DNA from: Cellulomonas uda
GTDB lineage: Bacteria; Actinomycetota; Actinomycetes; Actinomycetales; Cellulomonadaceae
Assembly (NCBI RefSeq): GCF_006538705.1
Contig: NZ_BJLP01000006.1
Location: 1-64,000, forward strand
Reading direction: 5' to 3'
Length of the DNA stretch: 64,000 nt
Positions within the stretch are counted from its first letter, which is position 1. Each line of letters begins with the position of its first letter. The translations under genes and the position numbers were made by a program. Shown one piece after another: positions 11,587 through 20,457 of this stretch. Below the pieces are notes generated by a model. The model was not told the DNA's origin and did not search any database. It saw only the letters and a program-made list of their open reading frames with translations.

Positions 11587-12522
11587 TCAGCGATACCCGG
11601 CGGAGATCACGTCGAGCGCGTGCTGCAGGTCGTCCGGGTACCGGCTCTCGACCTCGAGCCACCGCCCGGTGCCGGGGTGCTCGAAGCCGAGCCGCACCGC
11701 GTGCAGCCACTGCCGCTCGAGCCCGACACGGCGCGCGAGCGCGGGGTCGGCGCCGTACGTGAGGTCGCCCACGCACGGGTGGCGCAGCGCCGAGAAGTGC
11801 ACGCGGATCTGGTGCGTACGCCCCGTCTCGAGGTGCACCTCGACGAGCGACGCCGCCGGGAACGCCTCGAGCAGCTCGTAGTGCGTGACGGACGGCTTGC
11901 CGCTCGCGACCACGGCGAACTTCCAGTCGTGGCTCGGGTGCCGGCCGATCGGCGCGTCGATCGTGCCCGACGTCGGCTCCGGGTGGCCCTGCACGAGCGC
12001 GTGGTAGACCTTGTCGACCGTGCGCTCCTTGAACGCGCGCTTGAGCGCGGTGTAGGCGTGCTCGCTCTTCGCCACGACCATGAGCCCGCTCGTCCCGACG
12101 TCGAGACGGTGCACGACGCCCTGCCGCTCGGCCGCGCCCGACGTCGAGATCCGGTAGCCCGCCGCGGCGAGCGCGCCGACGACCGTGGGTCCGGTCCAGC
12201 CCGGCGACGGGTGGGCCGCGACGCCCACGGGCTTGTCGACGACGACCACGTCGTCGTCGTCGTGCACGATCGCCATCCCCGGCACGGGCTCGGGCACGAC
12301 CTCGGCCACGGCGGGCGCCGCCGACGGGATCTCGACCTCGAGCCACGCACCGGCCACGAGCCGGTCGGACTTCCCGACCGCGCGCCCGTCGAGCTGCACG
12401 CCACCGGCCTCGGCGATCTCCGCGGCGCGCGTGCGCGACACGCCGAGCAGCCGCGACAGGCCGGCGTCGACCCGCTCGCCCGCGAGCCCGTCGGGCACCG
12501 GCAGGCTCCGGACGTCAGCCAC
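11587..12522 (-). CDS. RluA-family pseudouridine synthase
   Basis: Isomerises uridine to pseudouridine in rRNA (RluD/RluA type); 311 residues. An N-terminal S4 domain at about residues 8-70 ([26 protein letters not shown]) is followed by the catalytic domain with HRLDVGTSG, where Asp141 is the expected nucleophile, and [17 protein letters not shown] and [11 protein letters not shown] further on. The GTG start overlaps the lspA stop by 8 bases. lspA followed by an rluD-like gene is a widely conserved pair. A target in 23S rRNA helix 69 is known for RluD but cannot be proven here, so no symbol is given. Confidence 0.93.
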   Translation of the reverse strand: MADVRSLPVPDGLAGERVDAGLSRLLGVSRTRAAEIAEAGGVQLDGRAVGKSDRLVAGAWLEVEIPSAAPAVAEVVPEPVPGMAIVHDDDDVVVVDKPVGVAAHPSPGWTGPTVVGALAAAGYRISTSGAAERQGVVHRLDVGTSGLMVVAKSEHAYTALKRAFKERTVDKVYHALVQGHPEPTSGTIDAPIGRHPSHDWKFAVVASGKPSVTHYELLEAFPAASLVEVHLETGRTHQIRVHFSALRHPCVGDLTYGADPALARRVGLERQWLHAVRLGFEHPGTGRWLEVESRYPDDLQHALDVISAGYR

Positions 12523-13174
12523 GGGCCCGCTCCGCGTCCTCGGCGGCACCCGGGTGCGCGTCGTGGTCGGACTCGCGTGTGCCGTCGACGCGCACGCCAC
12601 GGGCGACGAGCAGCACGACCAGACCCGCTGCGACGACGATCGCGATGTCGGCGACGTTGCCCACGAACCAGTCGAGGTACGCGATGAAGTCGATGACGTG
12701 CCCGCGCGCGAAGCCCGGCTCGCGCGCCAGACGGTCGACGAGGTTGCCCACCGCGCCGCCCAGCAGCAGCCCGAGCGCGACCGCCCAGGCGGTGGAGCCG
12801 ATCCGACGCGCCACGCGCACGATCACGACGACGACGGCGACCGCGACGAGCGTCAGCACCCACGTCATGCCCTCGGCGATCGACAGCGCCGCGCCCTTGT
12901 TGAACACGAGCTGCAGACCCAGGAGCGAGCCGAGCACGTCACGCCGCTCGGCGTCGAGAACGCTCAGCGCCCACGCCTTCGTGAGCTGGTCGACGACGAG
13001 GACGCCGACCGCCAGACCCAGGAGCAGCGCGACGAGCCGACGGCGCCGCTCAGGGGCCGAGACGGGCTCGACGACGCGCTCGGCACCGGACTCGTCCGTC
13101 ACGGGGGCGACCCCCACGCCCGTGTCGGCGGTGGACTCGTCCGGGAGGTCCCCGTCGGGGAGGGTGGAAGGCAC
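12515..13174 (-). CDS. lspA: Lipoprotein signal peptidase (signal peptidase II)
   Basis: Membrane aspartyl protease that cleaves prolipoproteins before the lipid-modified Cys. It has 219 residues, with a 43-residue acidic cytoplasmic N-terminal extension, four membrane spans (about 47-65, 103-121, 130-148, 172-192) and an unusual charged C-terminal tail. The catalytic dyad is Asp147 ([11 protein letters not shown]) and Asp176 (GNVADIAIV); the NKGAALSI stretch of the family is present. The GTG has no ribosome-binding site, but TAGACT ends 6 bases before it, so leaderless translation is predicted. It lies in an operon with the pseudouridine synthase. Confidence 0.95.
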   Translation of the reverse strand: MPSTLPDGDLPDESTADTGVGVAPVTDESGAERVVEPVSAPERRRRLVALLLGLAVGVLVVDQLTKAWALSVLDAERRDVLGSLLGLQLVFNKGAALSIAEGMTWVLTLVAVAVVVVIVRVARRIGSTAWAVALGLLLGGAVGNLVDRLAREPGFARGHVIDFIAYLDWFVGNVADIAIVVAAGLVVLLVARGVRVDGTRESDHDAHPGAAEDAERARG

Positions 13175-13180
13175 CGCAGG

Positions 13181-13186
13181 AGTCTA
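13181..13186 (-). promoter_or_regulatory. Predicted leaderless -10 element of lspA
   Basis: TAGACT on the reverse strand, 6 bases before the GTG. Confidence 0.5.
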
Positions 13187-13212
13187 CGGGCGCCGGGCCG
13201 GCGGACGACGCG

Positions 13213-13674
13213 TCAGCGCCGCTCCTCGCGCTGCTTGCACTCGACGCACAGCGTCGCGCGCGGGAACGCCTGCAGGCGCGCCTTGCCGATCGCCTTGCCG
13301 CACGACTCGCACGTCGCGAACGAGCCCGCGCTGATCCGCTGGAGCGCGTGCTGCGTCTGCGCGAGCATGTCCCGCGTGTTGTTGACGAGCGTGAGCTCCT
13401 GCTCGCGCTCGAGCGCCGACGAGCCGGAGTCGGCCTGGTCGTCCCCCGCGCCGTCCCCCGAGTTGCGCAGGAGGTCGGACAGCTCGGCGTCCGCGACGGC
13501 GAGCTCGCTCGTCAGGCGGTCGATGTCGGAGACGAGGTCGTCGGCGACGTCCTTGACCTCACGCGCGGTCCACGGCTTCTCGCCGTCCCGGACCGGGAAC
13601 AGCTTGGCGAGCCGCGAGAGCTCCTTGGTGTCGTCAGGGACGACGACGGTGCTGCTGAGCGAGTCGTTCACCAC
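13213..13674 (-). CDS. TraR/DksA-type zinc-finger protein
   Basis: A 153-residue protein with a C-terminal C4 zinc finger (CESCGKAIGKARLQAFPRA then LCVECK, spacing C-x2-C-x17-C-x2-C) and a helical, probably coiled-coil middle (about 35-110). The family includes DksA, which enters the polymerase secondary channel; in actinobacteria this version lies beside the division genes and its role is less clear. The tip acidic pair of DksA is not evident, so a full DksA function should not be assumed. Two tandem GTG codons can start it; AGGGGG seven bases ahead of the first decides for that one. It has its own promoter behind two hairpins. Confidence 0.88.
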   Translation of the reverse strand: MVNDSLSSTVVVPDDTKELSRLAKLFPVRDGEKPWTAREVKDVADDLVSDIDRLTSELAVADAELSDLLRNSGDGAGDDQADSGSSALEREQELTLVNNTRDMLAQTQHALQRISAGSFATCESCGKAIGKARLQAFPRATLCVECKQREERR

Positions 13675-13704
13675 TGGCCAGCCCCCTGTCTGTGAGGTCA
13701 CGTG

Positions 13705-13733
13705 ACTGTAGACGTGCATACGGGTCGGCACAA
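13705..13733 (-). promoter_or_regulatory. Promoter of the TraR/DksA-like gene
   Basis: -35 TTGTGC (13728-13733), 17-base spacer and -10 TACAGT (13705-13710), giving a leader of about 25 bases with a ribosome-binding site. It is one of the better promoters in the window. Confidence 0.6.
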
Positions 13734-13738
13734 CAGGA

Positions 13739-13762
13739 CACGCCGGGTGAAAACCCGGCGTG
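13739..13762. terminator. Second hairpin after divIVA
   Basis: Perfect 10-bp stem CACGCCGGGT/ACCCGGCGTG with a tetraloop, just upstream of the promoter of the TraR/DksA-like gene, so it probably blocks readthrough from the division cluster. Confidence 0.6.
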
Positions 13763-13811
13763 CCATGGCGCTGACCAGCGCAGACGACCGACAGTACCCC
13801 GGCTGTCGGCC

Positions 13812-13837
13812 GTCCGCGCGGCGGGACCCGCGCGGAC
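13812..13837. terminator. First hairpin after divIVA
   Basis: Perfect 10-bp stem GTCCGCGCGG/CCGCGCGGAC with a 6-base loop, starting 15 bases past the divIVA stop. With the next hairpin it forms a tandem terminator closing the dcw cluster. Confidence 0.65.
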
Positions 13838-13852
13838 CGCGCGAAAGACCCT

Positions 13853-14515
13853 TTACAGGTTGTGACCCTCGCCCACCGGCTGCGCGGCGGACGAGCGCGG
13901 CGGCAGCGCGTTGCCGCGGTTGTCGAGGTCGCCGAGCAGGTTCTCGAGGTAGCTCTTGAGGCGCGTGCGGTAGTCCCGCTCGAACACCCGCAGCTCGTCG
14001 ATCTTGCGCTCGAGCAGGGACCGCTCCTGCTCCAGCTGGCCGAGCGTGCGCTGCGACGTCTCCTCGGCCTCCCGCACGATGCGGTTCGCCTGCGTCTTGG
14101 CCTCGCCGATGAGCCGCTCGGACTCCTCCTGGCCGCTGCGCACGTAGTCGTCGTGGAGCTTCTGGGCGAGCTGGAGCATGCCGGTCGCGGACTCGGGCTC
14201 GCTCGAGTGCACGGGCGACGGCGCGGCCGCGACGGGCGCGGGCGCCTGGACGACGGGCTCGGGCACCGGCTCGGGCTTGGGGGGCTGCACGGGCGCGGCG
14301 ACGGCCTGCTGCGCACCGGCACGGCTCAGCTCGGCGATGCGCCGCTCGGCGGCCGCGAGCTTGGTCTTGAGGTCCTCGTTCTCGCCCTGGAGGTCACGCA
14401 GGGTGTTGACCACCTCGTCCAGGAAGTCGTCGACCTCGTCCTGGTCGTAACCCTCGCGGAACTTCGTCGCCTGGAACTTCTTGTTCAGGACGTCGTCTGC
14501 GGTCAGCAGTGCCAT
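13853..14515 (-). CDS. divIVA: DivIVA/Wag31 polar growth scaffold
   Basis: Coiled-coil protein that binds curved membrane at cell poles and septa and recruits the wall-elongation machinery in actinobacteria (Wag31/Ag84). 220 residues: the N-terminal membrane-binding motif LTADDVLNKKFQATKFREGYDQDEVDDFLDEV (about 4-36), a first coiled coil to about 70, a flexible Pro/Ala-rich linker (about 78-120), then a long second coiled coil to about 200. The linker length varies between species and is a known phosphorylation region in Mycobacterium. The ATG is set by GAGGTG; an in-frame ATG 72 bases upstream lacks family similarity. A -10-like TACGGT at 14586-14591 could drive it separately. Confidence 0.96.
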   Translation of the reverse strand: MALLTADDVLNKKFQATKFREGYDQDEVDDFLDEVVNTLRDLQGENEDLKTKLAAAERRIAELSRAGAQQAVAAPVQPPKPEPVPEPVVQAPAPVAAAPSPVHSSEPESATGMLQLAQKLHDDYVRSGQEESERLIGEAKTQANRIVREAEETSQRTLGQLEQERSLLERKIDELRVFERDYRTRLKSYLENLLGDLDNRGNALPPRSSAAQPVGEGHNL

Positions 14516-14628
14516 CGTCGTCACCTCGATCGGTCGTGCGGGGTAGGTGGAGCTGGTGGCCGGCAGTGACTCGTCCACCTCGGCCACCGTAGCGGACGGA
14601 TCACGTCAGGGACGCGCGTGCACGGTCT

Positions 14629-14925
14629 CTAGAACCGCGCGGCGAGCGCCGGGAGCACGGACAGCAGGATGCTGCACAGCAGGAACAGCACCAGGAACGC
14701 GAGGTCCAGACGGACCGGACCCAGCGTGATCGGAGGCAGCACGCGGCGCAGTGCGCGCAGCGGCGGGTCCGTCACCGTGTACGTCGCCTCCGCGACGACC
14801 AGGGCGACCCCGTGGGGTCGCCACTGGCGCGCGAAGAACAGCACCCAGTCCAGCACGAGGCGGACGAGCAGGAACAGGAAGAAGACGAAGACGACGAACG
14901 TCAGCAGGTTCAGGACGAGGGCCAC
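14629..14925 (-). CDS. YggT-family membrane protein
   Basis: A small 98-residue membrane protein with two hydrophobic segments (about 3-28 and 72-95) around a conserved cytoplasmic turn (TDPPLRALRRVLPP). YggT proteins are conserved beside sepF and divIVA; in bacteria they are linked to osmotic tolerance and division or photosystem-membrane biogenesis, with no defined reaction. The GTG start comes three bases after the sepF stop, so the genes are cotranscribed. Confidence 0.93.
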   Translation of the reverse strand: MALVLNLLTFVVFVFFLFLLVRLVLDWVLFFARQWRPHGVALVVAEATYTVTDPPLRALRRVLPPITLGPVRLDLAFLVLFLLCSILLSVLPALAARF

Positions 14926-14928
14926 GCG

Positions 14929-15399
14929 TCAGCTCTGGTTGTAGAACCCCGCGCGGCTCGCGGCGCCGGCCGCGGAGTCGCCCGAGACCTCGACGTGCGC
15001 CGGCGACAGGAGGAACACCTTGTTGGTGACCCGCTCGATCGCGCCGTGCAGGCCGAAGATCAGCCCCGCGGAGAAGTCGACCAGACGCTTGGCGTCCGCG
15101 TCGTCCATGTCGGTCAGGTTCATGATCACGGGCGTCCCCTCACGGAACGCCTCACCGATCTTGCGCGCGTCGTTGTACGAGCGCGGGTGGATCGTCGTGA
15201 TCCGCCGCAGCTCGGACACCGGCTGCGGCTGCTCGACCGCGGCGACGCGGGTCGGCCGGAACGGCGTCACCTGCGCCTCGTGCTCCTCGTGCTCCATCGG
15301 CACGTCCGCCCCCTCGAACTCGTCGGGGTACTCGCCGTTCGCGGCGCCGTCATCGGCCAGGCCGAGGTACAGCATCGTCTTGCGCAGCGCTCCGGCCAT
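14929..15399 (-). CDS. sepF: Cell division protein SepF
   Basis: Membrane-binding FtsZ anchor; in actinobacteria, which lack FtsA and ZipA, SepF is the main tether of the Z-ring. 156 residues: an N-terminal amphipathic helix ([17 protein letters not shown]), an acidic linker, and the beta-sheet SepF core at about 70-145 ([58 protein letters not shown]). The ATG has AGGAGCGGGGCC ahead. The preceding 211 bases hold no gene, where yggS is usual in this group. Confidence 0.95.
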   Translation of the reverse strand: MAGALRKTMLYLGLADDGAANGEYPDEFEGADVPMEHEEHEAQVTPFRPTRVAAVEQPQPVSELRRITTIHPRSYNDARKIGEAFREGTPVIMNLTDMDDADAKRLVDFSAGLIFGLHGAIERVTNKVFLLSPAHVEVSGDSAAGAASRAGFYNQS

Positions 15400-15610
15400 G
15401 GCCCCGCTCCTCCCCCGGACGTCGTCCGGACCTGCTCGTCGTCCCACCTCTGCCGCGGCCCGTCACCGCGACGACCGTGGGCCGTCCTTCTCCGCTGGTC
15501 ACGCTAGCAACGTGCGCCGGATCGCTCATCTCGCGACACGCCGTTTCTGATGACGCTCTCGTGCTCGTCTGTCAAGAGCGGATCCGCACAGTCGTCCCAT
15601 GTCGGACATG
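15400..15610 (-). promoter_or_regulatory. Gene-less gap between pgeF and sepF, probable sepF promoter region
   Basis: No coding frame with actinobacterial codon bias. On the reverse strand there is a consensus -35 TTGACA (15570-15575) without a good -10 at 17 bases, and a -10-like TAGCGT (15501-15506). A perfect palindrome CATGTC-G-GACATG (15598-15610) touches the pgeF stop. In related genomes yggS fills this place. Confidence 0.45.
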
Positions 15611-16381
15611 TCAGACAAGTCGCACCACTCCGGCGAACCGGCCCGTCCTGCCCCCGTCGGCCGCGTTCGCGCGGTACGAGAACAGCGTGCCGTCCCGCAG
15701 GGTGTCGCGCGACGACCGCACCACCCGCTGGACGCCGGCCGCACGCAGCTGCGCCTCGACCCCCGCCGGCAGGTCGAGCGCCGGCGTCCCCCAGGACGTC
15801 GTCGCCGCAGCGGCCGGGACCACGCCCACGACCTCGTCGCGCAGCGCCGACGGGACCTCGTACGAGGCGCCGGCCACGGCGGGCCCGATCGCGGCGCGCA
15901 CGCGCCCGACCTCACCGCCCCGCGCGACGAGCGCGTCCAGCGCCGCGGTGACCACCCCGTCGACGAGCCCCCGACGACCGGCGTGCGCCGCGGCGACGAC
16001 GCGCGCGGCCGGGTCCGCGAGCAGGACGGGCACGCAGTCGGCCACGAGCACCGCGAGCGCCAGCCCCGGGCTCGTCGTCACGAGCGCGTCCGCCGTCCCG
16101 ACGGGCTCGAGCACGTCGTCGGGAAGATCGCCGGGCCCCACTACGAGGACGTCCGCGCCGTGCACCTGGTCGACGAACGCGACCCGGCACCCGAGGCGCG
16201 CCGCGAGGCGACGGCGGTTCTCCGCCACGGCCCGCGGGTCGTCGCCGACGTGCGCGCCCAGGTCGAGCGCGTCGAACGGCGGCCGGCTCACGCCACCGCG
16301 GCGGTCGGTGAACCCGGCGACGACGCCGGGGCCGAGATCGACCTCGTCGAGGTGGATCTCGGCCCCGCCGCGGTCGGTCAC
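15611..16381 (-). CDS. pgeF: Peptidoglycan editing factor / polyphenol-oxidase family protein
   Basis: YfiH/YlmD family, 256 residues. In E. coli PgeF removes precursors with L-Ser in place of L-Ala in position 1 of the stem peptide; other members act on adenosine or purine nucleosides. The metal-site residues are present: His74 (DQVHG), Cys116 (ADCVP) and His133 (AHAGRRG). The GTG start lies 10 bases after the ftsZ stop, so it is cotranscribed; no clear ribosome-binding site is visible in that gap. Which substrate it uses in actinobacteria is not settled. Confidence 0.92.
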   Translation of the reverse strand: MTDRGGAEIHLDEVDLGPGVVAGFTDRRGGVSRPPFDALDLGAHVGDDPRAVAENRRRLAARLGCRVAFVDQVHGADVLVVGPGDLPDDVLEPVGTADALVTTSPGLALAVLVADCVPVLLADPAARVVAAAHAGRRGLVDGVVTAALDALVARGGEVGRVRAAIGPAVAGASYEVPSALRDEVVGVVPAAAATTSWGTPALDLPAGVEAQLRAAGVQRVVRSSRDTLRDGTLFSYRANAADGGRTGRFAGVVRLV

Positions 16382-16391
16382 GAGCGGGACG

Positions 16392-17627
16392 TCACTTGAG
16401 GAAGTCCGGCACGTCGAGCTCCTCGCGCTCGCGCTCGCGCCGCGGCTCGTCCTCCGTGAAGATCCGCGGCACCTCGAGCGCCCCCGTCACGGGGCGGGGC
16501 TCCGCCTCGGTCGAGAGGAACGCCGGCACCGCGGGGACCGGCGCGGTCGCGGCCGGGGCGGGGGCGAACGCGGGCGCCGCGTCGACGACCTCGGGACGCG
16601 GCGCGGGCACGTTCGGGACCTGGCGCGGTGCTGCGCCGCTGACCTGGCCGAGCGCGCGGGAGTCGCGCCGCACGACCGGCGAGCCCCCGTCGAAGCCCGC
16701 CGCGATCACGGTCACACGCACCTCGTCGCCCAGCGCGTCGTCGATCACCGCGCCGAAGATGATGTTCGCCTCGGGGTGGGCAGCCTCCTGGACCAGGCGT
16801 GCGGCCTCGTTGATCTCGAACAGGCCGAGGTCCGAGCCGCCCTGGATCGAGAGCAGCACGCCGTGCGCACCGTCGATGCTGGCCTCGAGCAGCGGCGAGC
16901 TGATCGCCATCTCGGCGGCCTGCACCGCGCGGTCGTCGCCGCGCGCATACCCGATGCCCATGAGCGCCGAGCCCGCGCCCTGCATGACCGACTTCACGTC
17001 GGCGAAGTCGAGGTTGATGAGACCCGGCGTGGTGATCAGGTCGGTGATGCCCTGCACACCGGAGAGCAGCACCTGGTCGGCCGAGTGGAACGCGTCGAGC
17101 ACCGACACCGAACGGTCCGAGATCTGGAGCAGGCGGTCGTTCGGGATGACGATGAGCGTGTCGACCTCGGCGCGCAGGGCGTCGATGCCCGCGTCGGCCT
17201 GCACGGAGCGTCGGCGGCCCTCGAACGTGAACGGGCGCGTGACGACGCCGATCGTCAGCGCGCCGAGCGACCGTGCGATGCGCGCCACGACCGGCGCACC
17301 GCCGGTGCCCGTGCCGCCGCCCTCACCCGCGGTGACGAAGACCATGTCGGCGCCGCGCAGGACGTCCTCGATCTCCTCCGCGTGGTCCTCGGCGGCCTTC
17401 TTGCCGACCTCCGGGTCGGCGCCGGCGCCGAGACCGCGCGTGAGCTCGCGGCCCACGTCGAGCTTGACGTCGGCGTCCGACATCAGCAGGGCCTGGGCGT
17501 CGGTGTTGACGGCGATGAACTCGACACCCTTGAGGCCGACCTCGATCATGCGGTTCACGGCGTTCACGCCGCCGCCGCCGATCCCGACGACCTTGATGAC
17601 CGCCAGGTAGTTCTGCGGAGCTGCCAC
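16392..17627 (-). CDS. ftsZ: Cell division protein FtsZ
   Basis: Tubulin-like GTPase that forms the division ring; 411 residues. The GTP-binding signature GGGTGTG is at about 103-109, the N-terminal [13 protein letters not shown] at 15-27, and the T7 catalytic loop ([11 protein letters not shown]) near 205. The globular core ends around 315, followed by a Pro/Ala-rich linker and a C-terminal peptide DVPDFLK, the SepF-binding tail. The GTG start has GAGGCACCCACC in front. A 314-base upstream gap with a good promoter allows expression apart from the rest of the cluster, as in other actinobacteria. Confidence 0.98.
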   Translation of the reverse strand: MAAPQNYLAVIKVVGIGGGGVNAVNRMIEVGLKGVEFIAVNTDAQALLMSDADVKLDVGRELTRGLGAGADPEVGKKAAEDHAEEIEDVLRGADMVFVTAGEGGGTGTGGAPVVARIARSLGALTIGVVTRPFTFEGRRRSVQADAGIDALRAEVDTLIVIPNDRLLQISDRSVSVLDAFHSADQVLLSGVQGITDLITTPGLINLDFADVKSVMQGAGSALMGIGYARGDDRAVQAAEMAISSPLLEASIDGAHGVLLSIQGGSDLGLFEINEAARLVQEAAHPEANIIFGAVIDDALGDEVRVTVIAAGFDGGSPVVRRDSRALGQVSGAAPRQVPNVPAPRPEVVDAAPAFAPAPAATAPVPAVPAFLSTEAEPRPVTGALEVPRIFTEDEPRREREREELDVPDFLK

Positions 17628-17941
17628 GGTGGGTGCCTCTCGTTTCGTGCCGATCGTGCGAGCCTGTCGGGCGCGGGCCCGGTGGTGTCGTGGGCGGCGA
17701 GCCGCTCCACCGACGTCCGCCCCCGCGACACGCCGCGGCGACGACCGCTCAAACCTTCACCCTCTACTTGAGGGTTATAGTTATGTCAGGTGTCCTGTCA
17801 GGGCGTGACGCTAGGTCGCGGCCACCGCCGGATCAACGACCGCGCGCGCGTGTCGCGCCGCGGGTTGCGCACATCCGTGCGTCGGGCTCGCGCGGGTCGC
17901 GGACGGGCGTCCGCAGGCACCCGCGACCGCGGTCCGACCCG
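17628..17941 (-). promoter_or_regulatory. ftsQ-ftsZ spacer with ftsZ promoter
   Basis: Contains no gene. On the reverse strand -35 CTGACA (17796-17801), a 16-base spacer and -10 TATAAC (17774-17779) form a strong-looking promoter in a locally A/T-rich patch. Immediately downstream, overlapping the -10 edge, is the inverted repeat ACCCTC-N5-GAGGGT (17759-17775), near the expected start of transcription, which could be an operator. Leader length would be about 140 bases. Confidence 0.65.
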
Positions 17942-19009
17942 TCACTCGATGATGGGCATGCGGGGTGCCGAGACGTCGACGACCTTCGCCCCCTCGACCG
18001 CGTCCGACCCCAGCAGCGTCGTGAGCACCGCCGCCTTCAGCGGCGTCTGCGCCGAGCTCCCCCAGTCGACCCGCAGACCACCGCGCAGCTTCATCGACAC
18101 CGTGTCCTGCGTCTGCGCCGAGACCGAGCCCACGCGCGCCGCGAGCGGCGCCGGCAGCTGCTCGACGACGTCCAGCACCGCGCCGAGCGTGCGCGCGTCG
18201 CCCGCCGGCACGTCGACCACCGGCAGAGACTCGGGCGCCTTGGCGACGTGCCCGACCTGCACGCCCGCCACGTCGAGCAGCGTGAACCCCTTGCGCCCGT
18301 CGGCGGGCACGGCGGCCACCGGCTCCCGCGCGACGATCGTGATCGTCAGGCCGTGCGGCCAGTCGCGCGAGACCGCGACGTCCCGGACCCCGGGGACGTC
18401 GAGGACGTCCTGGCGGATCGCCCCCGTGTCGAGCCGCGGCAACGGCGTCTCGTCGCGGGCCTGCACCACCGCGCGCACCTCGTCGGCAGCGACGACCGAG
18501 TTGGCGCCCTCGATCTCGATGGTCAGCTCGCGCGCGTCGAGCGCCAGCACGGGCGAGAAGAACAGCACCCACGCGAGCGCGCCGAGCACGACCACCGCGC
18601 CCGCCAGCCCGACCGCCTGCCGGCGGGCGAGCGTGCGGCGCATGCGGGCCCGTTCCTCGAAGCGGGCGGCCGAGGTGGTGGACACGACCGGCGGGACCCG
18701 GATGGCCACGCTCGGCGGGCCCCCGCGGCCCGCCGCTGCGCTCACGGACCGTGCCGGCGTGCGGGCCGGGCTCGGTGCGGTCTCAGGTGCTGCGGTCTCG
18801 GGTGCTGCGGGCTGGGGTGCTGCGGGCTTCGGTGCTGCGGGCTTCGGTGCTGCGGGCTTCGGCGCAGCCGTCCGCGCGGGCGTGGACGCCGGGACCGCCC
18901 CGTCCGGAGCCGCCGGGTCGGCCGGTCGCGATGTCACGACCCGCGGCGTCGGACGCGGGCGCGGCGACGGGCGCGGGACGGGCGGCCGCGGCGGCCGGGA
19001 CGGGCTCAT
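17942..19009 (-). CDS. ftsQ: Cell division protein FtsQ
   Basis: Bitopic division protein linking FtsL/FtsB to FtsI/FtsW. 355 residues: a long disordered Pro/Ala/Arg-rich cytoplasmic N-terminus (1-125) with five-residue repeats of type PAAPK/PAAPE (about 46-80), one membrane span (about 130-152), the POTRA domain (ELTIEIEGANSVVAADEVRAVV, about 160-228) and the beta domain to the C-terminus. The ATG overlaps the murC stop by 4 bases. The repeat tract varies easily by slippage (see the repeat entry). Confidence 0.95.
   Translation of the reverse strand: MSPSRPPRPPVPRPSPRPRPTPRVVTSRPADPAAPDGAVPASTPARTAAPKPAAPKPAAPKPAAPQPAAPETAAPETAPSPARTPARSVSAAAGRGGPPSVAIRVPPVVSTTSAARFEERARMRRTLARRQAVGLAGAVVVLGALAWVLFFSPVLALDARELTIEIEGANSVVAADEVRAVVQARDETPLPRLDTGAIRQDVLDVPGVRDVAVSRDWPHGLTITIVAREPVAAVPADGRKGFTLLDVAGVQVGHVAKAPESLPVVDVPAGDARTLGAVLDVVEQLPAPLAARVGSVSAQTQDTVSMKLRGGLRVDWGSSAQTPLKAAVLTTLLGSDAVEGAKVVDVSAPRMPIIE
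18780..18868. repeat. 15-bp tandem repeats inside ftsQ
   Basis: Roughly six copies of a 15-base unit close to GGTGCTGCGGGCTTC encode the Pro/Ala/Lys five-residue repeat in the FtsQ cytoplasmic tail. Several copies are perfect, so the length probably varies between strains in whole codons. Confidence 0.8.
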
Positions 19010-20457
19010 GACGCGTCCCGCTCCCTGGCGGCGAGGTGCTCGAGGATCTCCGGGCCGAGCGTCGTGACGTCGCCCGCACCGACCGTCAGCAGCAGGTCAC
19101 CGGGACGTGCCGCGTCCGCGACCGCGCGCGCCGCGGCGTGCCGGTCCGGGACGAAGCTCGCCTTGCCGGGCGTCGGCACCCGGTCGACGACGAGCGCGCC
19201 CGACACGTCCGGGTCCGGGTCCTCGCGCGAGGCGTAGACGTCGGTCACGACGACGAGGTCCGCGAGGTCGAACGCCGCCCCGAACTCGGTCGCGAACGTG
19301 CGCGTCCGTGAGTACAGGTGCGGCTGGAACAGCGCGAGCACCCGGCCCGTGCCGGCGACGGCCCGCGCGGTGCGCAGCAGCGCCGCGACCTCGGTGGGGT
19401 GGTGCGCGTAGTCGTCGACGACGCGCACGCCCCCGACGGTGCCCCGGTCCTCGAACCGTCGCCCCGTCCCCCGGAACGCGCCGAGCGCGTGCGCGGCGTC
19501 GGGCCCGGGCACGCCGAGGCGCACGAGCACGGCCCACGCGGCGGCCGCGTTCAGCGCGTTGTGCGTGCCGGGCACCGCGAGCATGACCGTGGTCGCGCCC
19601 GTCGCGTCACGCGGCGTGACGTCGAACGTCCAGCGTGCGTCCTCCTGCGCGACGAGCTCGCCGACACGCACGTCCGCGTCGGCGGACCGGCCGTAGGTCA
19701 GCACGTCGACCCCCCGGGACGCGAGGTCGTCGGTCACGCGAGCGACGAGCCGGCGCGAGCCGTCGTCGTCCGCGCAGGCGACGAGCAGCCCGCCGGGGCG
19801 CACCCGCGCGGCGAACGCGACGAACGCGTCCTCGAACGCCTCGCGCGTGCCGTAGTGGTCGAGGTGGTCGGGCTCGACGTTGGTCACGACCGACACGAGC
19901 GGCGCGTACGCGAGGAACGAGCCGTCGGACTCGTCGGCCTCCGCGACGAACGCCGCGCCGGCGCCGTCGTGCCCGCCGCCCACCGGGCCCGCCTCGGTCA
20001 GGACGGTCCCGCCGATCGCGAACGACGGGTCCGCGCCGACCGCGAGGAGAGCCGTCGCGACCATCGCCGACGTCGTCGTCTTGCCGTGCGCGCCCGCGAC
20101 CGCGACTCCGGCACGGTCCGCCATGAGGGACGCGAGCGCCTGCGAGCGGTGCAGGACCCGCAGCCCCGCGGCGCGCGCGGCGGCCAGCTCGGGGTTGGTC
20201 TCGCGCACGGCGGAGGAGACGACGAGCGTGTCGACGTCGGCGACGAGCGCCGCGTCGTGGCCCACGTGCACGTCCACGCCCGCGGCACGCAGGCCGGGCA
20301 GGGCGGGTCCGTCGGCCGCGTCCGAGCCGCTGACGGCGAGCCCCCGTGCGGCGAGCAGCAGCGCGACCGCGGACATCCCCGCACCCCCGACGCCCACGAG
20401 GTGGACCCGTCCGAGGTCGCCGACTGGGACCGGCGCCGCCTGCTCGGGCGCGGTCAC
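19006..20457 (-). CDS. murC: UDP-N-acetylmuramate--L-alanine ligase
   Basis: ATP-dependent Mur ligase that adds the first stem-peptide residue (L-Ala) to UDP-MurNAc; 483 residues. The N-terminal UDP-binding domain has HLVGVGGAGMSAVALLL, the central ATPase the P-loop GAHGKTTT (about 118-125) and EADESDGSF, NVEPDHLDHYG; the C-terminal domain has DDYAHHPTEV and FQPHLYSRT. The GTG overlaps the murG stop by 4 bases; the long open frame before it is a shadow of murG. Confidence 0.97.
   Translation of the reverse strand: MTAPEQAAPVPVGDLGRVHLVGVGGAGMSAVALLLAARGLAVSGSDAADGPALPGLRAAGVDVHVGHDAALVADVDTLVVSSAVRETNPELAAARAAGLRVLHRSQALASLMADRAGVAVAGAHGKTTTSAMVATALLAVGADPSFAIGGTVLTEAGPVGGGHDGAGAAFVAEADESDGSFLAYAPLVSVVTNVEPDHLDHYGTREAFEDAFVAFAARVRPGGLLVACADDDGSRRLVARVTDDLASRGVDVLTYGRSADADVRVGELVAQEDARWTFDVTPRDATGATTVMLAVPGTHNALNAAAAWAVLVRLGVPGPDAAHALGAFRGTGRRFEDRGTVGGVRVVDDYAHHPTEVAALLRTARAVAGTGRVLALFQPHLYSRTRTFATEFGAAFDLADLVVVTDVYASREDPDPDVSGALVVDRVPTPGKASFVPDRHAAARAVADAARPGDLLLTVGAGDVTTLGPEILEHLAARERDAS

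Noticed and set aside
13213..13674. Calling the zinc-finger gene dksA
   Set aside because: The zinc finger and size fit, but the coiled-coil tip acidic residues of DksA could not be seen, so only the TraR/DksA family is claimed.
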